A stretch of DNA of 64,000 nucleotides from Hyaloscypha bicolor E (taxonomy: Eukaryota; Ascomycota; Leotiomycetes; Helotiales; Hyaloscyphaceae): contig NW_020194644.1 of assembly GCF_002865645.1 (NCBI RefSeq), forward strand, positions 945,289 through 1,009,288, written 5' to 3'. Both the position numbers and the translations under genes were made by a program. Below the pieces are notes generated by a model that worked only from the letters and a program-made list of their open reading frames with translations, had not been told where the DNA came from and ran no database searches. Shown one piece after another: positions 52,051 to 62,734 of this stretch (the stretch's first letter is position 1; each line of letters begins with the position of its first letter).

Positions 52051-53499
52051 TAATATCTTTTTGCCTACTTAGTGCTCATGGCTTGCAGAACTGTGCAAAT
52101 GCGAATATGAATATCTGAAATAGAAACGAAAAAAGAAGGCCTTCTGGGAGAAATGGGAGAGGCGAAGAGGGAGGGCATATGGGTGCAAGGATATATATAG
52201 AGAGATAATGTGAGAATCTGGGTCAGAAGGCAAGTAAGGAGATGTGCGAGAATATGGGTATGAAGCTAAAGAGAAAAGATATAAAGGCAAGAGGGAAACG
52301 GTTATTTATAGATCACGGGGCCCTAGGCAAAATGCGAGGACGGCACAAAGTATCCTGAAGTTGTAGAAAAAGATTCCACGCATGAAGACAGGCAGACCAG
52401 AATAACTGTCAGGGAATATGGTGGGAACAGATTTGGGACCGCTGGCTGGGAAAGGGGGCATTTTCGGGGCCACACGGGCCAGTGGGTTGGGAAGTATCGA
52501 AATTCCGGTCAAGAAACAGAGTAAACGCGCGGTTGTTATATTTACGCTTTTGGTTAGGAAACGGGAATGCAGTCTAGGTGACGTTGTATTGACTTAGAAA
52601 TGCAGAGAGTGCAAGTACAGGCCTTTACATTTTAAGTCTCGGTTGCCCAGATTTTTTCCTTTGGCTAGGAAGACTGAGTTGCAAAGGCAGAGGTTTGTGG
52701 TTGAATTTAGAGTTTTGTTTCAGGCAGGTGTCGATCTATTATTATTGTTATGTTGAAAAGGCCAATCTCAAGCAGATTTGGAAGCGGGGAAACATATGCT
52801 GAGAGTGAAGGGGGGAAATTCATACACTGAATAAGTATAAGCAAACACTGAAGCAAGGGTAAAATAATGGCTTGAGTAAAATAATAACCTGGAAATTATC
52901 ATATTTTGTTCCTCTCTATAATAGGATAACCCGAGCGGAATCGACCTCTCTTCTTTACTCAATTGATTTTGGTTCATAAAGAGCAAATTGGTTTGGGTGT
53001 ACGGCAAAGTCGGGCAACTTGATTGCCCCACCCAATCTTTGATAGGAATGAGAGCCTGGAAGTAATTGTGAGATCTTCCTGTAGTGTGATCGGGGTAGCG
53101 GAAGGATTGCATAAAGTCAGAAAGCAATGCAAGCATAATCACGACCTGAGTTTTGAAATACGGCCTATTTGAATTTCCTATCTGCGAGGGAAACTAGGTG
53201 CAACTACTCTTTCCCCGACCTTCCCTCAATTTCCCGTGGAGTGTAATGAAGACAAAGGAAAACTTGCTTAAGAAATTATGGAAGAGTGTGTTATGATGTG
53301 AATAGGACGTTGGTATCCAAAATCTGCATTGCGGATAAATGTTACCACGATCTATTCCAGATCAACTAGAAAACTTTGCAGTTTCAAGGGAGATTGCCAA
53401 AAGCCCCGGCGCCAGATCGTGGACTTTGTGATGTTGAAGAACATGGAAGACTTTTGAGAGAGAAATTACAGGTCGATGATTGTTGAGGACACTCTCGAC
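52051..53499. other. 1.4-kb region without a supported gene
   Basis: A minus-strand ORF at 52768-53142 and short C/T-rich frames were judged non-coding. It probably contains degraded NLR flank and the 3' region of the GTPase gene. Confidence 0.35.
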
Positions 53500-56400
53500 T
53501 CAGAGCCAATCATCCTCATTGAAGTCAAATATGTCTTCATCTTCAACCTCCAAAGTGGGCGCTGTTTCTTTCGGTTCGGATGCATCATTTTCGGTATTCT
53601 CAATCTCAGGCTCAATTCCCCAAGCTTTTTCCAGCTCCTCAAAATGAGGCTGGAGAGATTGTTGCAATCTTTTCTTCGCAAGCGAAGCATCTGGAGAAAG
53701 GGTCGTCTGTACTGGTTTTATACTGTGTCTCTCGACTACAACCACAAGATCTTCCCTGAGTTGAGTGTCGACAACATCGTAACTTGAATCGAACTTCTCT
53801 TGCAGCTTTTCCAGAAGCTCTTCAAGGGTCTCGCGAATTTCCTCTCCAGCACTCTGGTACATAGCCTTCCCTCCATCGCCTTTCACATGTTCTCTGTGGG
53901 CTCTCTTATTGCGGTGAAATAATCCTTTTCCACACTCGCATCCGCACTGATTATAGATATCTCTCCAAGCAGCCAAGACTGCAGGCTTTACAGTTCGGTG
54001 AGCTTCCTTCGATGCTTTGTTGATCCCTTCAAAGATAGCAGCTGCTTCGTCCTTAAGCATAGTGCGGAGACCGAGAATGTTTTCCCTTAAAGATTGAAGC
54101 GCTTCGTCGATTGCTGGGTGTAAATCGCGAGCAGAAGTCAACAGCGACTCCGTAAAAGCCTCGATAAGCTCATCTACTTGTGTCTCATATCTCTTAAGTA
54201 GTTCGGGGCGTTTTGTATGGAAGGTCTTAGTCCAAGACATGATGAGTGGGTCCAGGAAAAGGCCAGCCCTATGGATGTCAAACAAGTTTACACAGCACCA
54301 TCGAAGACTAAACTTACAAATCTTCGTTCCAGTCATAACAAACTCTCCTAGAGCTTATCCATTCCCCCATGTTTCTGTTGATCGATTTATGCGTGTTCCA
54401 AGGCACTAGGCACCAGTCTAGTGTAACCTTTCTCATGGCCTCCGTCGCAGAATATTCTGCACACTCTTCGAGAATTTCGTAGATGTCGTTGTCAATAAGT
54501 TGATTGATTTCCTCGCAAGTGGTTGTATGCAAATCCGAGAATACCTGTGAGATATCAGGTTAGAACAATATTCAGCGACGGATTAGATTTCCATCAGGAG
54601 AAACATACTACCTCCAGCTTCTCGATTTCTGCATCCATTCGATCCTGTACAATTACTTTCTCTTGCTCTAGCATCTTATATTCGGAAGAAGTATCTGCTG
54701 ACCACAATTTCATACGATTGTGGCAGCTCTCAACATCTTCATTGAATGATCGAGCATTATGTTGGCGGATCCCCCATGTCATTCCGATCAGTGCATCCCT
54801 AAGAGCGGGGATTCCCGTGTCAGCTTTGGTTGAGAATCCTTTGCTTATGGCTTCTTCTGCATTCTCCCCACAATGTCGAGTGAAAGCGGCTGAAGAGACG
54901 CTAAAGACTTCCAAAGGCTTCTCAGAATTTTGTTGACCCATCATTCGTCTAGCTATCTCATACTCATTTCTGGCGGCTTCAACATGAATCTGAGCACGAT
55001 TCTGGATGCATGACTTGGTGACTCTACTCTTAGCTTGTTGGATTTCTTCTTGTAGATACTGAATTTTCTGGTTGAGAGTGTAAAGATCTCCCACTTCTTT
55101 GTCAACGATGGGAGTAAGCTCTGACCGCTTGTCTGTGAGTGCTCGCAACTTTTGGATCTGATCCTTCTGGGTGTCCTTGAGATCAGATTCGTCGGATGCT
55201 GCGAAATATGAGTAAGGGCAGATGTTGGGGCTTGCAGTGGTAATATATGCCGTACCTGTAACATCATCCAAGCGCTTTCGCTTGTGTCCAGCCGGAGCCA
55301 TGTCTTCCAAGATTTTGGTAACCCGAGTGGCAAGCTTCTCGTGTGCTTTATTCATCTTACCAAGGTTTTCCACATTCTTCCGAAGCTTTGGTTCTCTCTT
55401 GCCAACCTCCCATCTCAGTTCTGAAACACTCTGCGTCTTGTCTCGAATTCGCTGCATATCATTTTTGTTCGAGTCCTGCAAGTTCTCATGATCTCTGATG
55501 TATGCTTTGTAATCCATCAGATCGTCAATCTTGGTAATGACAAAGAACAACGAATCGCTCGTGTATAGACCATCCAGCTGCATGTTCCTCCGCTCAACTG
55601 AACTGAGTAGCTCTTGAGCAACTCTGTCACTGCCGGCTCTTACTGCAGGCGCACAAACTACCGACGCAGTGAGATTCTTGCGGTAGTTGTCGGCTACGGC
55701 AACTCTTGCCACACTTGTATCGTGCGAACCAGGAAGATCGACAAGAATGATTCCGCACCTCAGAATATCAGATTTGACGTAGACTCTAACAACCTTGACC
55801 AGTGGCCATAAGGAAATTGCAGCTTTATCTCCCTGCTTGGGCTTGCTCGACTCGATGTATTTTTTGATACCGCGAGCAAATGATGGTTCCGAGGATGCTT
55901 GCACTTCCTCCTTGGAGTCCAGCATCTTTTGAACGTGCTGCTCATTGAGAAGAACCTCCGCTGATGTATTGTCGATATCATCGACGGTTTGCAAATATGG
56001 ATATACCCACTTAATCTTTTCGATAGTGGTGAGCATTTGTTGATAAGCTTCGATATCAACCTCATCGTCTTCTCCTGCAGGAACTTTATCGTAGATTTCT
56101 TTGTTCTTAAAGAGATTTTTCACTTCTTTTGTGAATTCTTCCTTGCTGATACCTTCAATGACGGCTTTGAAGAGATGTTCAGGCTCGTTATCAATGTTGT
56201 ATGAAACTTCAACGGGGACTGCAGTGCTCGCAACCTCTTCATTTCTCGGCAAAACTTCCATATGGAGGAGGGCGTTGATCAAAGAACTTTTCCCTGTACC
56301 AGTGCTTCCGAGAAAGCCGATGCGAACTTCGCAGTTTTTCTTGCGCTTGTGTATTGCAGCTGTCCGTTTGTTAGCATCCGGAGAAGATAAATGCCACCAC

Positions 56401-56807
56401 GGGACTTTTAGAATAAGGAGTTTATCGGACGACCTACCAATTTCCTTGAGTCTGGTCTTGCACGAAACGACCTCGCTGGAATGTTTCTTGAGAAGGGTTT
56501 CCAAGTTTTCGAAGTATTTTCGTGAGTGCTCTGCAGCTTCTTCATTGATTTTGACTTGCTTGACTCGAGGCCTGTCATCGCAGAGCTTCCATACAGGTTC
56601 TATTTTATTGGTTGTATGCGCTTCTGGACACGTAGGGGATGGGTTCGCGTTCGCGGGAATGTTTGTTGCCTCCTGTGCGGCTCCAGGCTCGTCCATAATC
56701 TGTTTGTCCGCGTCCATGGAATTGCTCACCTGCACCGGCGGCAAGTCGCCCTCTACTTTCACTAGAGGTTCCGGCATTTTCTCAGCATGGAGATACTTTT
56801 GTGTCAT
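53500..56807 (-). CDS. large SLIP-GC-like dynamin-superfamily GTPase
   Basis: Inferred exons (minus strand) 56807-56438, 56359-55256, 55198-54612, 54544-54318 and 54268-53500 sum to 3,057 nt (1,018 aa) with consistent phases. The start ATG 56807 (MTQKYLHAEK) is the first in frame; the frame extends upstream only through non-ATG codons. The GTPase domain shows the P-loop GFLGSTGTGKSS (about residues 138-149), a switch-like STAVPVEVSY, the G3 motif DLPGSHDTS and the G4 motif TKIDD. Long helical, charged segments follow, typical of dynamin-like stalks, then CYDWNEDL and a final helical region ending in an acidic tail (DIFDFNEDDWL). Animal SLIP-GC is a nuclear GTPase of germinal-centre B cells; fungal relatives are common but uncharacterised. 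The exact role is unknown. Confidence 0.85.
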
Positions 56808-58468
56808 GCGGGAAGGTGACTGTTGATGCGGAGGATAGCGTTGAAATGAGGGGGGAAGTACGCTTGCCAATGCCACTCGAGGTGAATGTGAACGGGAGGC
56901 GATAGAATGGTGGCTTTGCAAAACCAAAAAGACGGCTGCTCAACTTGAAGTTGAAGTTGAGGCTGTATAACGTGAGGTGAAAGGCGAGCGGACCACGATG
57001 ATTGAGATGTTCAATGCAATGTCTAGAATGCTGAATCACCTTTCCCGTTCGGAGATCGACTGTGTTGAAGGGAGGACGTTTTAAGATAAGTCGATGATCA
57101 AAGGTAGTGATTGCCACTGAGGCAGAGGTGAGACAGATTCCGCAATAGAGCCTATGACGCACCGAGACCGCAAGGCCAGCAGAACCGCTTCCGTATTGTG
57201 TATTAAGGTGAGATGCGAAGAAGAGTAGACGCGGGATAGAGGATTGGGGTGGTGCAAGGGAAGCTACCCCGTTGAGGAAAGACGAGATGCAAGCAACCTG
57301 GGGAGCTGCGCTACATGAAGGATATTGTTTGATGGATGAAAAGTTGTGGCTGATGGATGGGGTTGCAAGAGGCAGATGGAAGGCGAAGTGCGTAGAATAA
57401 AGCAAGAAAGGCGGAGGATTTGACGTGGTGGAAGGGGCTGTAAGACGAAAGAAAAGAAAGGCAGTGGGAGAAGGTTCGTTTTTGTGTTGAGATGGCCTCG
57501 CTTAAGCGCCTCGAAATATCGAGAGTCGATGACGGTGATGAATATTGCGAACCGACAAGATGAAAGTAGTACCTCACCTTGGAAGAAACTATTCTGAACG
57601 GGCTGGCCTGGGGCGAAGTTCACCCTGTGCCTTGTGGTTGTGAGTGCATGGGACCGTCAAGGTCGAGTGAAAGCTGCTGCCAAATGGAAAGGGGTTTGAG
57701 AGGAATTCAAGTGTTTGGGCACTTCTAAGCTGCGGTCCCTGAAAGCAAATCTTTTTGTCTGAACTCGACCTGCCTGTCTATCGATGATATTATTCCCTCC
57801 CGAATGAGAAATTATAATCTATCATGGGTCAGAACGTCTGGAAATTCTGCACAAGGATTCGGCTCACTCGCTTCCTTTGATAATCATTTACTTTGCCACA
57901 AAGTTCAAGTAAAGCAGCGCACTTCTCCTTAACCTGGGTCTGCCCCTTTATTTCTCAACTTTGGAACATCGAGGTCGCGTGGCAATGCCCGGGGGGTGCT
58001 TAGCGTCTGGCAAGTCCTCAAGCTTTAGGAGTGCTTAACACCGCTGCTGAAAAGACGGATTTGAAACCAGACCCGAGGAGAATCTATTGGAAACACTTTG
58101 CGAAAAATTTTGAACGTATGCTTAACAGTAATATAGTTTGACAACGAACTGCCAATTGGTAGTGGGCTACTGGTGAAACTTTACTCGTATTATCGGCACC
58201 GAGAGAGGATATCGGACGCTCTTGAGGCAGGATATATTTCTTCGAGTGCCAGTACGACCGATTGATTTCGCAGGGCTTCGAGTACTGCCACCCGTAGCCA
58301 CGTGAAAGAAGTAAATAGAAACATCTGAGTTACAGAAGTGGGCATTTAGTCTTCTTTAAAATATTCTACCTAAAGTGGAAACAGAATTCGAGACGAATAT
58401 TGCAAGTCTTTAAGCGACTCGTATGCAAGTATAATCATATTGTTTCCCTCAGATTTGAAGATTTTCGC
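56808..58468. other. 1.7-kb intergenic region
   Basis: Upstream region of the GTPase gene and 3' side of the aminotransferase gene. ORFs at 56782-57405 and 57264-57623 (minus) are featureless. No repeat found. Confidence 0.35.
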
Positions 58469-60153
58469 TCAATGTCCCAGGCCACCCTGGTACATCCCAA
58501 CAAATCCCTCTGCCGCTTTCAAGAACTTCTCCACATGACTCTCATTTATCTCAATATTCAAAGCCACGAAACCTCTCTGAGCGAGGTAAATACCCTGTTC
58601 AAGCATATAATGCCAAAAAATTGATTGCAGACTTTTCTCACTCTCGCCAGAAAAATGTACATTCATTATACTTCCGCGACCAGAGACCCACATTCCTCCT
58701 TTTCTCGAATGGTGCGCAATCTTCGACTTCGTATTGCGAGGCTCGGAGAGCGAGAGGGATTCGACGGAAAGGGCAGTGTCTGGAGTGGAAGTATAACATT
58801 GGGTGCCAGTAAAGGGAGATTCGAGTTCGTTTTTTTGCGGACAGGGTTTGAAGACTGCTGGCTGTTCTTGGTCAATTTGGCAAGACCTTAACAGAATTGC
58901 TTGGAGGCCAGTCCGGAGAGAATCGCCGAGTGCGTTGAGGCGTTTGACTTCGGCTTCGTTGTACAGATTGATGCCCGTACATCCAGCAGCCATAGTGACA
59001 ACATTGTTATTGAATGTCCCCGAATGTGCCAGTACACCGTCTCGAGGGTCAAACATGCTCATCACTCTCTTTCGGCCACCGAATGCGCCGAACGTCATGC
59101 CTCCGCCGACCCATTTCCCCAGTGTAACGAGGTCGGGTGTCAGGCCAAGTTCGGAGGAGAGGCCATGGTAGGAGAGCCTAGAGGTCATTACTTCGTCGAC
59201 GATAAAGAGTGCACCCAACTTATTGGCTCTGGTATTGAGGAAGTGGAGGAAGTTTTCGTTGCCAGGAATAGCGCCGCCGCTTCCTTGAATGCATTCCACA
59301 ATTATGGCGGCGAGGGAGTCCTTTGGTAGGCTGTCCAGAATAGTTTGAGTGCCGGAAATGTTGTTATACGGTGCGAGAATGAAGTCATGCGGAAGATTGG
59401 CGTTGATTTTGTTGGTGGTGAGCGGGAACGAAAGTGTGCCGCCGTGATATCCGTTCTTGAATGCTAGAACCTTCGTTCGTCCGGTATAAGCGACTGCTGC
59501 GGCAAGGGCCATTGTGTTGGCTTCAGTGCCGGAGTTGGTGAAGCGGACGAGCTCGATGCCGGAAGGACAAAAGCGCTTGGTGACCTGGAAAATCGGATCA
59601 GCCTGCCGGAAGACAAAGACCACACGTGACATGAAAACGAAGTCAAGCAGTTCACCTTCTTTGCAAGAGCTCTTTCATACATATTCGGCCCTCCATAGTT
59701 CCAACCGTTCTTCATCGCCTCAGAGACGGCCGCAGCGATCGCGGGGTTGGAGTGGCCATATATTCCGGCAGTGAATTCCCCGAGAAAATCGATGTAAACT
59801 TCACCATCCAGACTCGTCAGCTCGCAGCCCTCGCCTTTCACTATTGAGTGTTAGTGTTTGTTTGCCTCTCGGATCTGAATTATACCTGGTGTGGAATACT
59901 GACCAAATGTGATTGGAAACGGGCTGGAGTGTAGCACAGTCCTCGTATTTCCACCAGGAAAATCCTTGCACGCTTCATTGTGTGCCTCCAAGCTCTTTGG
60001 GTTTGCAACGGTATATCTAACCTGAGAGGAGGATAAAGCTGCGGATAGCGGGTCGAAGGAGGAATCAGGATTTCTTCCTGGCAATGTGATGGAGTCCCCC
60101 GATTCTCCAGGTGGGTGGGTGCCGTTGACCCCAGAAGTGGGGTACGATGACAT
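58469..60153 (-). CDS. class III PLP aminotransferase (glutamate-1-semialdehyde aminomutase-like)
   Basis: Inferred exons (minus strand) 60153-59904, 59840-about 59656 and 59602-58469 give 522 aa. The start MSSYPTSGVNG is the first ATG; the longer frame begins with GTG. Class III (acetylornithine/GSA-type) motifs: CKDFPGGNTRTVLHSSPFP, DFLGEFTAGIYGHSNP, NSGTEANTMALAAA, KNGYHGGTLSF, the cofactor Asp in LFIVDEVMTSR (about 281), and the Schiff-base Lys in DLVTLGKWVGGGMTFGAFGG (about 308). An unusual Ser/Pro-rich insertion of roughly 60 residues (QIDQEQPAVFK to KSKIAHHSRKGG) separates the large domain from the C-terminal small domain. The amino donor and product cannot be read from the sequence. 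Fungi do not use GSA for haem synthesis, so another 2-aminotransferase or mutase reaction is likely. Confidence 0.87.
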
Positions 60154-60505
60154 GATACTGTTTGTGACAATGTGCGGCACTTTGCGAACCCCTTTTCAGA
60201 CCGTTGTGCCTGGAATTGGCTGTTGACTGAAGTGTGAAAGGAGAGAGAGGGGCTGAAGACCACATGTTTGGAGCCATGTTTGTCGTTCTTCGGATTTCGT
60301 AGTGGAAGATTTCATTGAGAATCCTCACACAGCCGAAGCCAGATCCCCCGAACATCTCGCCGACCTCGATTCCTCCAAATTACAACAATACAACAACTCC
60401 ATATAGCTCGTATAGAAGCATCACGACCTCTGCAACAGAGCATACATTTCCTCCTCCAGCTCCTCGAACTCAATTGACCCACGACCATTCGAATATCGCA
60501 TCACA
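60154..60505. promoter_or_regulatory. 352-bp divergent intergenic region between aminotransferase and DUF2470 genes
   Basis: The two ATGs face away from each other across this interval, so both promoters must lie here or overlap the leaders. The right half is C/T-rich. No specific factor site is identified. Confidence 0.5.
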
Positions 60506-61186
60506 ATGGCGGACCAAAGAGCCAAGGACACCGCCATGGCAGAGCGCATCATCAAACACATGAACAACGACCACGCAGACTCGATCTCCCTCTACCTCCG
60601 ACACTACCGCAAGCTCTCTGCAAGCTCCGCCCGCGGCGCCATCATGACCGATATCTCTCTCTCCGCCATGACCTTCGAGACCACCGACGGCAAAACCCAC
60701 ATAATTTCACTGAAGCCTCCCATGGCCTCCTTCGCCGAAGCTCGCACACGATCAGTGGATATGGACCGCGAAGCCCGCTCTGCCCTCGACATCTCCCCCA
60801 TAAAACTCACCTCCTACCTTCCTCCACGAAAACCCGCCCACATTATCGTTTTCGGCCTTTGCGCAATGGCATATGTCAACTTTGCTACGAAACACATGAT
60901 GGTTCCGGGGACATTCTTCTACGATAAGGTTTTGCCGTGGTGGCCTGGCGGACCGGAATCATATCTATGGACTGTAGACAAAGTCTTTTATCCGATGTTG
61001 GCGATACATTTTACAGAAGCATTCTTGTTGGATCGGACGAAGCTCAGAAAATATGGTGTGGAGAGAGGGTCGGCGCTTTGGTGGAAGTGGATGGCTAGCG
61101 TCTTCATCGAAGGATGGGGCTGCTGGAAGAGGATTGATGCCGAGGTGGGGAGGAAAATGAAAGAGGCGGAAAAGGCCCAGCATTGA
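60506..61186 (+). CDS. DUF2470 domain membrane protein
   Basis: This is a single-exon gene of 226 residues. The N-terminal ~85 residues carry the DUF2470 signature (IIKHMNNDHADSISLYLRHY, ISLSAMTFETTDG), a fold shared with the C-terminal part of HugZ-type haem-utilisation proteins. The C-terminal half has membrane segments (AHIIVFGLCAMAYVNF, VFYPMLAIHFTEAFLL) and an aromatic-rich helix (ALWWKWMASVFIEGWG), as in fungal DUF2470/DUF4499-type integral membrane proteins. Haem or lipid binding is possible but not shown. It is divergent from the aminotransferase gene. Confidence 0.85.
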   Translation: MADQRAKDTAMAERIIKHMNNDHADSISLYLRHYRKLSASSARGAIMTDISLSAMTFETTDGKTHIISLKPPMASFAEARTRSVDMDREARSALDISPIKLTSYLPPRKPAHIIVFGLCAMAYVNFATKHMMVPGTFFYDKVLPWWPGGPESYLWTVDKVFYPMLAIHFTEAFLLDRTKLRKYGVERGSALWWKWMASVFIEGWGCWKRIDAEVGRKMKEAEKAQH

Positions 61187-61996
61187 GATTTTGGAGTGGC
61201 GCTGCTTTGCTCCGCAGTGATATATGAGCTTTTGGCTGTTTATGAACCCCTAACATATCTTGTTGAGCCTCTCTGCCACTTGCATACCTGCGATCTCTGG
61301 CTGTAGTTACTGTAGCCGCTGCTATCCATCCCATTCCACCACTTAAAGGCTTCGTTGCTAAGCTTTGGTGCAAAGTTGCTCTCTGACTCTTTGATCAAGT
61401 GATGGTTTCTCATTTTATGTTGTTGCGTATTATTATTCATTTTTAGCTAATATGTATTTACAATTCATTGCCTTTCTCTCGTCTCCCCACTCTCTGTGCC
61501 CTACTTTTCTGACCATAGAACGTTCGGAGAAGTCGGAGCGTCAAGATTATCTCCGAGGATAACAACAAAGCACAGCTCCGTCAAGCAAGGAGCTAATAAC
61601 ATGAGATTCTATGGCGGATGCTGAAGCTAACTGGAATCTCCCAGTATCAAAGATCCAATCTTGGCTGTATGTGATGGTGTGCTTACAAGAACATATGCCA
61701 ATTCCTACAAGAGCATGATCACAGACAGCTTTTTGGAGCGAAGTCGGCGTCCAAACGTCGAATTACCAATGGCATCTCAGGGATTGAAATGGGGGTTGCC
61801 CGGGGTTATCGAACAGTTAGATACATACAGCCAATGATGAACTGCTGCCCATGAGCTCGTGTGGATGGTATCATCTCGCGACCAAATGAGCAATTAGTGG
61901 GGTTAGTAAGTACAACATCGAAAATATATTTATTATCCACTCCATAACTCTATTATATTTGCAACCCCCTCCCAAATATCTACCAGAATCAACAAC
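61187..61996. other. 0.8-kb intergenic region
   Basis: 3' region of the DUF2470 gene and upstream region of the TauD-like gene; no gene or repeat seen. Confidence 0.35.
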
Positions 61997-62734
61997 ATGG
62001 CTCCCTCCGTTGCTCAAGAAGTTCCCAGTCAGGAATCATTGCAAGAAATTGCCGAGCTAAAGCTCAATCGTGCCTTCGACCCCTCTCAACACACCTCTGT
62101 AAATCCGCACTTCCCAACATTGACCCGATCTTAATATTTCACAGTACAAATACGAGCACTACCTTCCCGTCTACGATGAAACTACCAAATTCCCACCTAC
62201 CGAGCCCTTTGAATTCGTCGACCGCGGAGTCAAAGCCGATCAATCCAAAACGCACCTTCTCGATCCTCAAAACACCGGGCTCGAGGTCACGAAATTGACT
62301 CCTCGCATCGGGACAGAGATCAAAGGCGTTCAGCTCTCCGAGTTGACTGATATCCAGAAAGACGAACTTGCGCTTCTGATCGCCGAGCGAGGCGTCGTCG
62401 TCTTTCGAGGCCAGGATTTCAAGGACATTGGCGTTGAGAAGCAGAAAGAGTTCGGCTCGTACTTTGGCAGACTCCACGTCCACGTAGGCGATCCTTCTTC
62501 CGCACCTGTCTTTTTTTCTCCTCAAATCCAAGCAGGATAAATGGCTGATGAATCTCTTAGCCCGTCGGAGCTCATGTCGAAGGTGCAATCGAGTTTCACA
62601 ATATCTACCTCGGTCCTGGTTGCAACTACTTGGTGTACACAGAATCCTCTCAAGAATATGCGCTCCACCTCCAAGACCAAATGCACCACGTTTTGGTCCA
62701 CTACAACCACAACCCCAAACGTCATGATTTATAA
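61997..62734 (+). pseudogene. TauD/TfdA-family 2-oxoglutarate dioxygenase, truncated
   Basis: Inferred exons 61997-62098, 62145-62483 and 62561-62734 (204 aa, phases agree). It starts MAPSVAQEVPSQ and carries the N-terminal part of fungal taurine/sulfonate dioxygenase-like proteins: LPVYDETTKFPPTEPFEFVD, LTPRIGTEIKGVQLSELTD, ERGVVVFRGQDF, KEFGSYFGRLHVH, then HPVGAHVEG and EFHNIYLGP across the second intron. Family members are about 370-400 residues and bind iron through His-x-Asp...His. Here the sequence loses similarity soon after IYLGP, stops at 62732-62734 and lacks all iron ligands. The 3' half is absent and an A/T-rich tract follows, so the gene was probably cut by a transposon or its RIP-affected margin. 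Confidence 0.72.
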
